DNA of 64,000 bases from Chroococcidiopsis thermalis PCC 7203. Lineage in GTDB: Bacteria > Cyanobacteriota > Cyanobacteriia > Cyanobacteriales > Chroococcidiopsidaceae. Shown here piece by piece: positions 36,030 through 45,013 of the stretch. The DNA lies in assembly GCF_000317125.1 (NCBI RefSeq), contig NC_019695.1:4142336-4206335 (forward strand), given 5' to 3'. Both the position numbers and the translations under genes were made by a program. The notes beneath the pieces are model-generated. The model saw only the letters and a program-made list of their open reading frames with translations. It made no database searches and was not told the DNA's origin. Numbering within the stretch: position 1 is the stretch's first letter; each line of letters starts with the position of its first letter.

Positions 36030-36058
36030 CCTGCTTCACCAAAAGCTGCGAAGACCCC
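36030..36058. mobile_element. probable right end of the ISL3-type element
   Basis: The text after the transposase stop (TTCACCAAAAGCTGCGAAGA near 36034-36053) looks like a terminal repeat of ISL3-type elements. I could not find the matching left end. Up to 36307 the remaining sequence is AT-rich promoter DNA. Confidence 0.4.
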
Positions 36059-36228
36059 AAGTTAGTTGACTTGGAGGTAGTGCCGCAGGCTTTGAACGAT
36101 GATGTATTTTTGGTTTTAGACAATTGAAGTGCTTTGTCTAACTGGTTTTCTAGCATCCTGCTTAACACAACTTTACATTGTGTCCTATTTTGCACGTATC
36201 TCACTTTTCCCCAATTTATATAGTATAC

Positions 36229-36253
36229 TATTTTTGCATAATTTTCTCAATTA
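36229..36253. promoter_or_regulatory. candidate operator of the siderophore exporter
   Basis: TATTTTTGCATA followed after 6 nt by TCAATTA. The same two blocks, 5 nt apart, occur at 44507-44530 in front of the TonB receptor. Here it lies ~55 bp upstream of the first ABC exporter gene and next to a TATACT box (36224-36229). Confidence 0.4.
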
Positions 36254-36307
36254 CTTCTGATAGGATGGCAACTTACACAATAGTCCTGGTTAAAATTTAG
36301 CGACGTT

Positions 36308-38104
36308 ATGAAAATTGGTCTAAAACAGTTTGGCAATTTATTGATAGACTACCTCAAGCCTCAGAAAGGACGCGTTGCCAAGTTTGCGATCGCTCTACTC
36401 GCTAGTATCGGTTTACAACTGCTCAACCCGCAAATTTTACGTAATTTTATTGATACAGCTGTAGCAGGCGGTTCAGCGCAGAGCTTATTTATCGCCGCAT
36501 TTCTATTTATTGGTGTAGCTTTAGCGAAGCAATTAATGTCAATTGCGGCTACATACTATGGCGAGAATGTTGCTTGGACTGCTACTAACGCTTTACGTGC
36601 CGATTTAGTTGAGCATTGTCTCAAACTCGATTTATCTTTTCACAAGATTACTACGCCAGGTGAATTAGTAGAACGAGTTGATGGTGATATTCACAATCTT
36701 TCTCAGTTTTTCTCAAAATTTAGCGTTTATATCTTAGGCAGTTTGCTGCTGATCTTGGGTGTGATTGTGGTGATGTTCGTCGAAGATTGGCGGGCTGGCA
36801 TGGCTATTTCATTTTTCGCCCTCATCGCATTATCAACTCTCATTAGTCTGCGTTCCATTGCCGTTCCTTATTGGGGAAAATATCGCCAAATCAATGCAGA
36901 GTTCTTTGGGTTTTTGGGTGAGCAACTAACAAGCATTGAAGACATCAGAGCAAATGGTGCCAAAAATTATGTTATGTACCGCTTCTATAAAATTTTACAA
37001 CGCTGGTTGCCTACCTATCACAAAGCGCGTTTTGCTGATACTATCCTCTGGACTACTACTAATGGTATATTCACACTAGGCTATGTCATCGCTTTAGCTT
37101 TAGCTCTTTACCTTTGGAATCAAAAAGCGATCACTATCGGAACTGCATACGTATTTTTTTACTATACTACACTTCTGAGCGAACCAATTGAGCAAATTCG
37201 CAATCAGTTAGAAGACCTTCAACAAGCGGAAGCTAGCATTTATCGTATTCAAGACTTATTTCAAGTGCGATCGCAACTGAATGCTGGAGGCAAAGAGCAA
37301 CTTCCTAGTGGCGCACTCTCTGTTACTTTGACTAATGTCTCATTTAGCTATAGCGATGTCCAAGGACAAGCCTCTACGAGTCTACGCATCAAAAAGCCAG
37401 ATATAAAACCAGAATTGATCCTGCAAGATATATCTTTCCATTTACCGCCTGGTCATGTCTTGGGACTGTTAGGACGTACAGGTAGCGGTAAAACGACATT
37501 AGCACGCTTATTACTGAGGTTATATGACGCACAATCAGGCTCAATTAGGTTGGGAAATGTACCCATCAATCAAACTCCCTTAACAAACTTATCAAAGCAC
37601 GTCGGATTAGTAACTCAGAATGTACAGTTATTCCAAACCACAGTCCGCAACAACCTCACCTTTTTTAACGAAAATATCAGCGACGAGCGCATATATGAAA
37701 CTTTGAAGATGCTGGGATTATCTGGATGGCTACATTCATTACCCAAAGACTTAGATACCCAATTGGGTCCTGATAATAGTGGCTTATCAGCAGGACAGGC
37801 GCAATTGTTAGCATTTGCCCGTGTTTTTCTCAAAGATCCTGGTCTAGTAATTCTAGATGAAGCATCCTCACGGCTCGATCCTACAACAGAAAAACTCATT
37901 GAAAAAGCTATAGATCAGCTATTGATTGGGCATACCGGCATCATTATTGCTCACCGATTAGCAACTGTGCAAAGAGCAAATCAAATTCTGATTTTAGATA
38001 AAGGTCGGGTCAGCGAGTATGGATTACGAGAAGAATTAATGCAAGATTCTCATTCACGCTTTGCTCAATTACTTAAGACTGGTTTAACAAATTTATTAGT
38101 TTAA
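36308..38104 (+). CDS. ABC exporter half-transporter 1 (siderophore export, predicted)
   Basis: The 598-residue protein has six N-terminal membrane helices (residues ~20-320) with FADTILWTTTNGIFTLGYVI, then a nucleotide-binding domain: Walker A GLLGRTGSGKTTLARLLLRL, Q-loop GLVTQNVQLF, signature LSAGQAQLLAFAR (Ala for Gly), Walker B VILDEASSRLDP with catalytic Glu, and IIIAHRLATV. It pairs with the gene 40 bp downstream to form a heterodimer. Given its place between siderophore uptake and synthesis genes, export of the siderophore or its precursor is the likely job. Confidence 0.88.
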   Translation: MKIGLKQFGNLLIDYLKPQKGRVAKFAIALLASIGLQLLNPQILRNFIDTAVAGGSAQSLFIAAFLFIGVALAKQLMSIAATYYGENVAWTATNALRADLVEHCLKLDLSFHKITTPGELVERVDGDIHNLSQFFSKFSVYILGSLLLILGVIVVMFVEDWRAGMAISFFALIALSTLISLRSIAVPYWGKYRQINAEFFGFLGEQLTSIEDIRANGAKNYVMYRFYKILQRWLPTYHKARFADTILWTTTNGIFTLGYVIALALALYLWNQKAITIGTAYVFFYYTTLLSEPIEQIRNQLEDLQQAEASIYRIQDLFQVRSQLNAGGKEQLPSGALSVTLTNVSFSYSDVQGQASTSLRIKKPDIKPELILQDISFHLPPGHVLGLLGRTGSGKTTLARLLLRLYDAQSGSIRLGNVPINQTPLTNLSKHVGLVTQNVQLFQTTVRNNLTFFNENISDERIYETLKMLGLSGWLHSLPKDLDTQLGPDNSGLSAGQAQLLAFARVFLKDPGLVILDEASSRLDPTTEKLIEKAIDQLLIGHTGIIIAHRLATVQRANQILILDKGRVSEYGLREELMQDSHSRFAQLLKTGLTNLLV

Positions 38105-38144
38105 TTCTCGTCGCTTAACGCTTGTATTGTAATTAATAATTAAT

Positions 38145-39968
38145 ATGTTGTTAGCGCCTAAAAAAATTCAAAGCTGGAAATTATTATGGAACTTAATTTG
38201 CTATCAACCTAAACTGTACACAACTGATAGTCTTTTATGGATTTTAATTATGGGTTTGCCTGCAATTCCTGGGTTAATTATTCGGGAATTCTTTGATAGC
38301 CTAACAGGTAAAGCACAATTTGGGTTAACACCTTTAGTTTGGATTTTGTTGTTGCTTGCTTTAAGCTTAGGACATATTGGAACCATATTTGCAGGGCGCA
38401 TAACTAAAACTCAGCACCGTTTTACCATGAGTTCCTTGCTGCGGCGTAACTTATTAGAACGTCTGTTAAACAATCCTACTGCTCAACCTGTAATTGTTAA
38501 CAGTGACGTGGAAAAAGCTGTATCTCAAGGTGAAATTATTAGTTATTTTCGTGATGATGCCGAGCAAATAGAAGATAGTGTGGCATGGGTATCAGAACTG
38601 CTTGGGGAAGGATTATTCACTGTTCTTTGTCTAGTAATTTTATTAAGTGTTAATGTCCAGATGACCTTGTTTGTTTTTCTGCCTTTGGTTGGCACGATCG
38701 CGATTATTCAAAAAGCAGAAACTTACATCAAACGATACCGTAAAGCTAGCCGCGAAGCCACAGAAAAAGTGACAGGAATTTTAGGCGAAATGTTTAGTTC
38801 AGTGCAAGCAATTAAAGTTGCTGGTGCAGAACAAGATGTGCTGCATCACTTTCGCACTCTCAACGACAAACGCCACCAAGTGATGGTGAGAGATAGCTTA
38901 TTAAATTCCCTGTTAGATTCAGTATTTCAAAATATGACGAATTTAGGGACAGGGTTAATTTTGCTGCTAGCTTCTGTGTTAATTCAGCGTCAAAGTAGTA
39001 ATTTGACTGTAGGCGACTTTGCTCTGTTTATTTATAATCTTTCCTTTATCACCGGCTTTTTCAATTCTTTAGGGAGATTCATGGCATTGTACAAGCAAAC
39101 CGAAGTCTCCTTTGAAAGGATGACGGCTTTGCTTTCTGGTGTGACCGCAGATACTTTAGTGGCTAAAAAGCCACTTTATCTGAATAACCTGCGCGGTCGC
39201 AAACCACCACTTCCACCATTAGAACAACCACAAATAAAAGAAAGCGATCGCTTAAAATCATTAACTCTATCTAACCTCACTTATCACTATCCCGATACTA
39301 ACCAAGGAATAACAGACATCAGCTTTCAGCTACAGCGCGGTAGTTTGACTGTGATTACTGGTCGCATTGGTTCAGGTAAAACTACCCTGCTACGAGTGTT
39401 ATTAGGATTATTACCCAAGCAATCAGGTGCTATTTATTGGAACGGACGGCTAGTAGAAGACCCTGCTAATTTCTTTGTACCACCTCGTAGTGCTTATACT
39501 CCTCAAATTCCCCAACTTTTTAGTTATACACTGAGAGAAAATATTTTACTGGGGTTAGAAAAAGATGATGATGAAATCGAAAAGGCACTAAAAATGGCTG
39601 TATTTGAACAAGATTTAGCCACTATGAACGCCAAAATGGAAACTTTAGTAGGAGCAAAAGGAGTTAGGTTATCGGGAGGACAATTGCAACGTTTAGCAGC
39701 TGCCCGAATGTTTATTCGTCAACCAGAATTGCTAGTTTTTGATGACCTTTCTAGTGCTTTGGATGTAGAGACAGAATTAGCTTTATGGTTACGAATATTT
39801 AATAATAGAAGCGAAGACAATTGGATACCAACTTGTCTTGTGATTTCCCATCGGCGTTCTGTTTTAAGCCGCGCCGACCAAATCATTGTTATGAAATCAG
39901 GGGCAATAGCAGCACAAGGAAAGTTAGATGAAATTTTTGATAAGAAAGGTCAAGATTTAAATTTTTGA
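38145..39968 (+). CDS. ABC exporter half-transporter 2 with degenerate catalytic site
   Basis: The 607-residue partner also has six membrane helices and an NBD: Walker A TGRIGSGKTTLLRVLLGLLP, signature VRLSGGQLQRLAAAR, and CLVISHRRSVL. Walker B reads LLVFDDLSSALD, with Asp in place of the catalytic Glu. With the LSAGQ of partner 1, this gives one consensus and one degenerate ATP site, as in heterodimeric exporters of the TM287/288 type. Spacing and order show one operon with the gene upstream. Confidence 0.88.
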   Translation: MLLAPKKIQSWKLLWNLICYQPKLYTTDSLLWILIMGLPAIPGLIIREFFDSLTGKAQFGLTPLVWILLLLALSLGHIGTIFAGRITKTQHRFTMSSLLRRNLLERLLNNPTAQPVIVNSDVEKAVSQGEIISYFRDDAEQIEDSVAWVSELLGEGLFTVLCLVILLSVNVQMTLFVFLPLVGTIAIIQKAETYIKRYRKASREATEKVTGILGEMFSSVQAIKVAGAEQDVLHHFRTLNDKRHQVMVRDSLLNSLLDSVFQNMTNLGTGLILLLASVLIQRQSSNLTVGDFALFIYNLSFITGFFNSLGRFMALYKQTEVSFERMTALLSGVTADTLVAKKPLYLNNLRGRKPPLPPLEQPQIKESDRLKSLTLSNLTYHYPDTNQGITDISFQLQRGSLTVITGRIGSGKTTLLRVLLGLLPKQSGAIYWNGRLVEDPANFFVPPRSAYTPQIPQLFSYTLRENILLGLEKDDDEIEKALKMAVFEQDLATMNAKMETLVGAKGVRLSGGQLQRLAAARMFIRQPELLVFDDLSSALDVETELALWLRIFNNRSEDNWIPTCLVISHRRSVLSRADQIIVMKSGAIAAQGKLDEIFDKKGQDLNF

Positions 39969-39988
39969 CCCTCTTTGCTTTCCTTAAA

Positions 39989-40372
39989 CTAAGCTCTTGT
40001 CTCAGGTGTAGGAGGGATACGTGCTAGTAGATGGGATCGCAGTTTTCCCGGTAGTTTACCAGGTAAAACATATCCGTCTTGACTTGCTTCATAAAGCTGG
40101 CTGAATTGTAACAAATCAGTTGTACAATCTTCAGTCAGATCGACAAAATGGTATGTATGTTTTTGCGGACAAACAAAGGTAACAACACAAGAGCGTTTGC
40201 AAGTCCACAAACAGCTATCAGACTGAATATTGAGCGTGTTGTAAGTAGAATTATTTTTTTGAGCTTCTAGCAACTTTAGAAATAATTGGTTTCCTTCAGC
40301 GCGATCGTCTGCTTCGTCGTGAGAAAAAACAGCACTGCACGATGTACAAACAAATAAGGTATGAAGTGTCAT
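39989..40372 (-). CDS. DUF1636 ferredoxin-like metal-binding protein
   Basis: The 127-residue protein has LFVCTSC near the N-terminus and SDSCLWTCKRSCVVTFVCPQ, then DGYVLPGKLPGKLRSHLLAR and a PP end. The two Cys clusters and fold position match thioredoxin-like [2Fe-2S] ferredoxins (DUF1636). In cyanobacteria these sit beside siderophore or cobalamin uptake genes; a role in reducing or sensing incoming iron is plausible. It is intact, unlike the fused copy at 33933. It ends 20 bp from the exporter gene (convergent). Confidence 0.85.
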   Translation of the reverse strand: MTLHTLFVCTSCSAVFSHDEADDRAEGNQLFLKLLEAQKNNSTYNTLNIQSDSCLWTCKRSCVVTFVCPQKHTYHFVDLTEDCTTDLLQFSQLYEASQDGYVLPGKLPGKLRSHLLARIPPTPETRA

Positions 40373-40444
40373 AGTCAGTTCCTTTGTAAAAAGTAAATAG
40401 AAATTATTTAACGATAAATTGGTATAAATATTTCTTGAGAAATC

Positions 40445-40516
40445 TTATGGTTGCTTTATGAGATACTTAAATAAATCATCAATAATTGCATTTGCTACTA
40501 AAACACCACCCCCAAT
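40445..40516 (-). pseudogene. 3' remnant of a second FecB gene
   Basis: The minus frame between two stops reads IGGGVLVANAIIDDLFKYLI and ends KQP. This aligns with AADAVIDDLYKYLVNKP, the end of the binding protein at 32942, and with LLDDLFKYLVQSYSS at 40627. Nothing of the rest of the gene remains. Confidence 0.75.
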
Positions 40517-40626
40517 TTAATAGTCTGGAACTAAGTAAACCTTAATAACTAACAATCTTTTCCAAGTAATTTACTGAGATAAATAAATTTATTACAATCT
40601 TTCATCGGTTTTGGGGTATTGTACTT

Positions 40627-41613
40627 TCACGAAGAGTATGACTGAACCAGATATTTAAACAAATCATCAAGTAGCTTATTGACTCCAAAAAATCCGAATG
40701 TCCACCATCTATCTATTTGGACTGCATACACTTGATTATTTTTTGCTGCTTTGAGTGTAGTTAAAAGAGGATTATGAAAAAAATCCTGGAGCAATTGCTG
40801 ATTATCATTCATGACAAATAAAACATCAGCATCATACTTGTTTAATAGCTCGATACTTGCTACTAAAGTCCCTTCTTTTTGATTTGCTAGCGTAGGTATA
40901 AGTTTGATACCAATGTCTTGGAAAACTTGATTATAAGTTTCATTATCTGAATATGTAGCGATGAGACTTCCTTCAAAAAGATTAATCACTGATACTTCTA
41001 TATCTTTGAGACGCTCGCCTATTAAATTTTGTAACTTTTTGACTCGTTCGTAGTATTGAGCGATGACTTGTTCTGCCTTTTCACTCTCACCTAACACTTG
41101 AGCAATAAAGCGAAGATTTTCTTTAAAAGAATAATTCAGACCTGGCAAATCTACAACAACTGTAGGTGCGATCGCTGATAATTGTTTGTAGGCGCTTTTC
41201 TGGTATTCACGCATCAAAATTAAATCGGGTTTGAGCATGAGAACTCTTTCCAAATTAGGCTGATTTCCCACACCTACTATTTCGATCCCAGCCGCTTCAT
41301 CATTGGTTACACCACGGAATAAAAAGTCGTATTCTGGAAAAAAACTTACTGTACCAATTGGTTTGATACCCAGAGATAGCACGGGGTCTAAAAGACCAAT
41401 ATCATTTAATACAATTATTCGCTGTGGCTTGATAGGAATTCTTGTTTCACCCAAAGCGTGTTTGACTACTTTTGTAGCTACTGGTAATTGAGAAGTGGGT
41501 GAAGTCCTATCACCTTGAAGTTGCTGTGGGAACAAATACTTATGACTTACCCAAAGTAAAACAATAGTAACAATCCCTAGCAAAAGCAATTTGATGGGAC
41601 TCTTGATTTTCAT
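40627..41613 (-). CDS. FecB-type ferric siderophore-binding protein
   Basis: I start at ATG 41613 (MKIKSPIKLLLLGIVTI), preceded by GGAG; the frame upstream to 41649 lacks a start signal. The ~328-residue product has an uncleaved-looking N-terminal anchor (LLLLGIVTIVLLWVS), then the TroA/FecB fold: IPIKPQRIIVLNDIGLLDPV, LMLKPDLILMREYQ, TVVVDLPGLN and DLFKYLVQSY at the end. No lipobox Cys is seen. It follows the TonB receptor (96 bp) and should take the ferric siderophore in the periplasm. Confidence 0.88.
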   Translation of the reverse strand: MKIKSPIKLLLLGIVTIVLLWVSHKYLFPQQLQGDRTSPTSQLPVATKVVKHALGETRIPIKPQRIIVLNDIGLLDPVLSLGIKPIGTVSFFPEYDFLFRGVTNDEAAGIEIVGVGNQPNLERVLMLKPDLILMREYQKSAYKQLSAIAPTVVVDLPGLNYSFKENLRFIAQVLGESEKAEQVIAQYYERVKKLQNLIGERLKDIEVSVINLFEGSLIATYSDNETYNQVFQDIGIKLIPTLANQKEGTLVASIELLNKYDADVLFVMNDNQQLLQDFFHNPLLTTLKAAKNNQVYAVQIDRWWTFGFFGVNKLLDDLFKYLVQSYSS

Positions 41614-41709
41614 ACTGTATTCTCCACCTTCACGCCACTTACTCAGCAATAGAAAGCCACTACGCAGCTATAAGTATGGCAACAAACGTAGTGGCTCCTA
41701 TAATGTTGA

Positions 41710-44382
41710 CTAAAATTCAATCGAAAGTGTCCCTACCACCGTGAACGGTGCGCCGGGAATAACTGTGTTTCTGCCAAAGTTAAATGACTCAATATACCTG
41801 ACACCAAAGATGTTTTCAAAATTAATTGCGGCTCTCCAGTTATCACGCTTGTAATAAATTGTAGCATCAGTTCGCAGATAACTAGGTAATGTGAAAGTAT
41901 CATCAGATGTGAGGGTAGGAATGTCACCACCTACTCTATCTGAAAGGTAATATAGTCCCAAGCCAAAACCTAAACCTTCCAAATCACCTCGGAGCAATTG
42001 ATAAGTTGTCCATAGGCTTGCTTTGTGTTCGGGTACTTTGGGGACTCTAGAACCCACTATAGGAGCATCAGGAGAATCACTACTTTCTGTGATTTCAGCA
42101 TCGGTATAACCGTAAGCAGCGATGATATTCCATCCAGGCAAAATTTCACCAGTTACATCTAGTTCAATTCCTCGGCTTCTCTGCTCTCCAATAGGAATGC
42201 TAAAACCATCAGGGTCATTTGGATCGGGTGTAGCAATATTTGTTTTAGTAATTTGATAAGCTGCTAAAGTCGCTGCAAATTTTTCATTAAAATCTGCTTT
42301 GATCCCCACTTCATACTGAGTTCCGCGCTCAGGTGGCAAAAACGTAGAATCAGCACGTTGGGCAGAATTCGGGGCAAACGAGCGACTATAACTGGCATAA
42401 AGTGAAATGGGTTCAATTGGCTGGTAAACAACACCAATTCGAGGGCTGAACGCTTCGTCATACTGAAGAGTACGAGTATCTGAAAGGCGATCGAACACGT
42501 CTCGATCGAGAATGTCAAAACGACCACCCAGCAGTAACTTGAAATTGTTTGAAAGTGCTATCTGATCTTGTAAATAAATACCTAGTGTATCAACCTTATC
42601 CTTACCATCTCGAACTACATCGGTGAGTTCAGAAAGCGCAGGTCTAGGAATAACGTTGTAAACTGGGTCGAAAATATTGATAGATGGAGTTAGCCCTTCA
42701 GGTAGTCGGCTCTGTGAACCATTGCTCTTTTGCCGAGCGAGTTCAAGCCCAAACAAGAGTGTGTGTTCGATTGAACCCGTCGCAAACTCACCAACAAGAT
42801 CCGTTTGAAGCAAGTAGGCTTCACGGTAATCATCATTGGAACGGAAGTTGCGTGTTAATTCGCCAGTTTCTTCGTCCACCTCTAGAGGCTGGGCGCGGTA
42901 ATCAGCAGTATCTTGTGAAGTGTAGCGAAAGGCATTGCGGAGGGTTAAGTTGTCGTTGAAGCGATGTTCTAGGCGATAACCAATATTTACCTCTTGTGTT
43001 GTACGTTCATCTCCTGGTTCGCCCAAGAATCTACTATAGGGAATGTCAGCAATTCCTTGACCAAAAGCAACTATGCCCTGGTCAAATGTGCGCTCGTCGT
43101 TGACATAACTAACATTAAACAATATGTTAGTGCGATCGCCCAGTTTAAACTCAAACACTGGTCCGACAAAGAATCGCTCACTATTGACAAAATCCCTGAA
43201 GCTACCAGCATTCTCATAAGCAGCATTCAGTCTATACAGTAATATTTCATCTCGATCGTCGAGAGGTCCAGATAAATCAATAGCAGAACGGTAGTAATCG
43301 AAGTTGCCTGCTGAGAAATCAGCCGAATAATAAGGGATATTCAGAGGTTTTTTCGTAACTAAATTAATGATTCCTCCTGGTTCAGCATTTCCATATAATA
43401 CAGAAGCTGGACCTTTAACAACTTCTATCTGCTCAATATCGGCAAGTTCTCGCAATGCAAAGCCGACCTCCCTTAAACCATCACGAAAAGTAGAATTAAA
43501 ATCAAAACCTCTAATATTTACATTGTCATTTGTTCCACCAAAAGTATCGCCTTCTACAACACCACTAACGTTACGAATTGCGTCTGTGAGCCGAATGACT
43601 TGTTGGTCTTCTAGAACTTGTCTTGGGATTACCTGAATTGACTGGGGAATGTCACGAACTGGGGTATCGGTTCTAGTAGCCCCTGATGCTTCTGGCACAC
43701 GATATGTATCTTGTTCACCTCTTACAACTATCTCAATAGGTTCTTCATCTTCAGGTGTCTTAGCTGTGGATTCTTCTGAACGAGCCTCACTAGAACGTTG
43801 TTCTGCTGGTGGTGTCTGACTAGCGGATGTAGTTGGTGTCACCCCAAAAATTAAACTTTCATTATCATCAAACAACTCTACAGTTGGCGCACTTGCTTCA
43901 CCTGTCACCGTTACCCGAACTGTATTCGCATCTAAGTTTGTTACGGAAACTGCTGTAATTCCTGTAAATGGTTTTTCTTGAGTGAATGCGTTACCAGTCG
44001 ATAGACGTAATTGAGCATTGGGAATATCTACAATAAAATTATTCCCCTCACTTTTGTTGAGAGGTTTCAACTGTTCGCTTTGAGGTGATTCTAAAATTAT
44101 CTCAAGTTGCTTATCGAGTTGCTTGAGTTTGACTCCGGTAACTTGTACAACTTCCGTTGCTTGAGCTAGCTTTTGAATATTTTTGCCGCTGTGTTGTGAT
44201 GTCTTTCTTGCCAGTCTATGAGGTTGAGTTTTAGTTTTTTTATAAGTCGCATTTCGATCGGTAAAAGTTGTTTCTTGCTGCTTTTTAGAATGTTGTAGTT
44301 CTTGACTTAAAGCGGGAGTTGCTAACAATAAAGCAAATGAGCCTGTAAATATTAAGCTTTTAAGCAACAGCACTAGTTTCAT
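41710..44382 (-). CDS. TonB-dependent siderophore receptor with AMIN domain
   Basis: The 890-residue outer-membrane protein has a signal peptide (LLKSLIFTGSFALLLATPA), then a cyanobacterial AMIN domain (~75-190; VTGVKLKQLDKQLEIILESP, VTVTGEASAPTVELFDD), a Glu/Thr-rich linker, the plug (RDIPQSIQVIPRQVLEDQQ, ADIEQIEVVKGPASVLYGNA) and a 22-strand barrel ending GAPFTVVGTLSIEF with the terminal Phe. It imports a ferric siderophore, most simply the product of the divergent NRPS cluster. It is the first gene of an operon with FecB. Confidence 0.95.
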   Translation of the reverse strand: MKLVLLLKSLIFTGSFALLLATPALSQELQHSKKQQETTFTDRNATYKKTKTQPHRLARKTSQHSGKNIQKLAQATEVVQVTGVKLKQLDKQLEIILESPQSEQLKPLNKSEGNNFIVDIPNAQLRLSTGNAFTQEKPFTGITAVSVTNLDANTVRVTVTGEASAPTVELFDDNESLIFGVTPTTSASQTPPAEQRSSEARSEESTAKTPEDEEPIEIVVRGEQDTYRVPEASGATRTDTPVRDIPQSIQVIPRQVLEDQQVIRLTDAIRNVSGVVEGDTFGGTNDNVNIRGFDFNSTFRDGLREVGFALRELADIEQIEVVKGPASVLYGNAEPGGIINLVTKKPLNIPYYSADFSAGNFDYYRSAIDLSGPLDDRDEILLYRLNAAYENAGSFRDFVNSERFFVGPVFEFKLGDRTNILFNVSYVNDERTFDQGIVAFGQGIADIPYSRFLGEPGDERTTQEVNIGYRLEHRFNDNLTLRNAFRYTSQDTADYRAQPLEVDEETGELTRNFRSNDDYREAYLLQTDLVGEFATGSIEHTLLFGLELARQKSNGSQSRLPEGLTPSINIFDPVYNVIPRPALSELTDVVRDGKDKVDTLGIYLQDQIALSNNFKLLLGGRFDILDRDVFDRLSDTRTLQYDEAFSPRIGVVYQPIEPISLYASYSRSFAPNSAQRADSTFLPPERGTQYEVGIKADFNEKFAATLAAYQITKTNIATPDPNDPDGFSIPIGEQRSRGIELDVTGEILPGWNIIAAYGYTDAEITESSDSPDAPIVGSRVPKVPEHKASLWTTYQLLRGDLEGLGFGLGLYYLSDRVGGDIPTLTSDDTFTLPSYLRTDATIYYKRDNWRAAINFENIFGVRYIESFNFGRNTVIPGAPFTVVGTLSIEF

Positions 44383-44498
44383 TTATTTCCTCACACATGG
44401 TTAAAAAGCTGTTAACACCCTGATGCAGATGCTTATTAAAATTTATTAGCACCAGTCCTATTCAGATTAGATTATTAGTTTATCAAAAATTAGTTAAC

Positions 44499-44530
44499 AT
44501 ATACATATTTTTGCATAGTTATGTCAATTA
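44499..44530 (-). promoter_or_regulatory. promoter of the TonB receptor with shared operator-like motif
   Basis: On the minus strand TTGACA (44527-44522) and TATATG (44504-44499) are 17 nt apart, a sigma70-like promoter ~115 bp before the receptor start. It overlaps the motif TATTTTTGCATA/TCAATTA that also occurs at 36229. The rest of 44383-45013 holds no supported gene; no clear Fur box was recognised. Confidence 0.5.
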
Positions 44531-45013
44531 GCTAAGATTAAGTTATTGTACTTACGTAGCTCCCATGTCAATTGTGTAAAAAGTTACTAAGTAGGAATGC
44601 AAAATTCCTGCCTTAATGATTTTAGAGCAATATCGATCGTTTTGATGGTTTTTTTCTAGTGATGGCTATGCTCAGGGAAAGCAGGCTTGTAACAAAAATA
44701 ACTATACAGCATCTATCTAAAGAATGAAACTTTTCTAAAAATCCGAGGTGTTTAGGATCGGAATCTCACAAATTTTAGTGAAAAGAAAAATTAAAAGAGA
44801 ATTATTCGCGTTAATGTGATATACATGAATGTTGAGAATAAATTGCAAGACTGCGTGTAAGGTTCTTATTTATGGATTCTGACGATCGCTAAACTCACCC
44901 TTGACCGAGACTGTGCGCGAATTTGGATTTGGTCAAGAAGTCTACAAATCGCTAGTACAGTTTCAGCTACACCACTTATGACAGTTACACTCCAAGATTA
45001 AGCGTGCATCTCA

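Noticed and set aside
44880-45010. Possible remnant peptide (EFGFGQEVYKSLVQFQ) before the first NRPS gene
   Set aside because: Too short and not recognisable as any gene end; more likely leader DNA.
44383-45013. Fur box between receptor and NRPS genes
   Set aside because: AT-rich inverted sequences are present but none fits a Fur consensus well enough to call.
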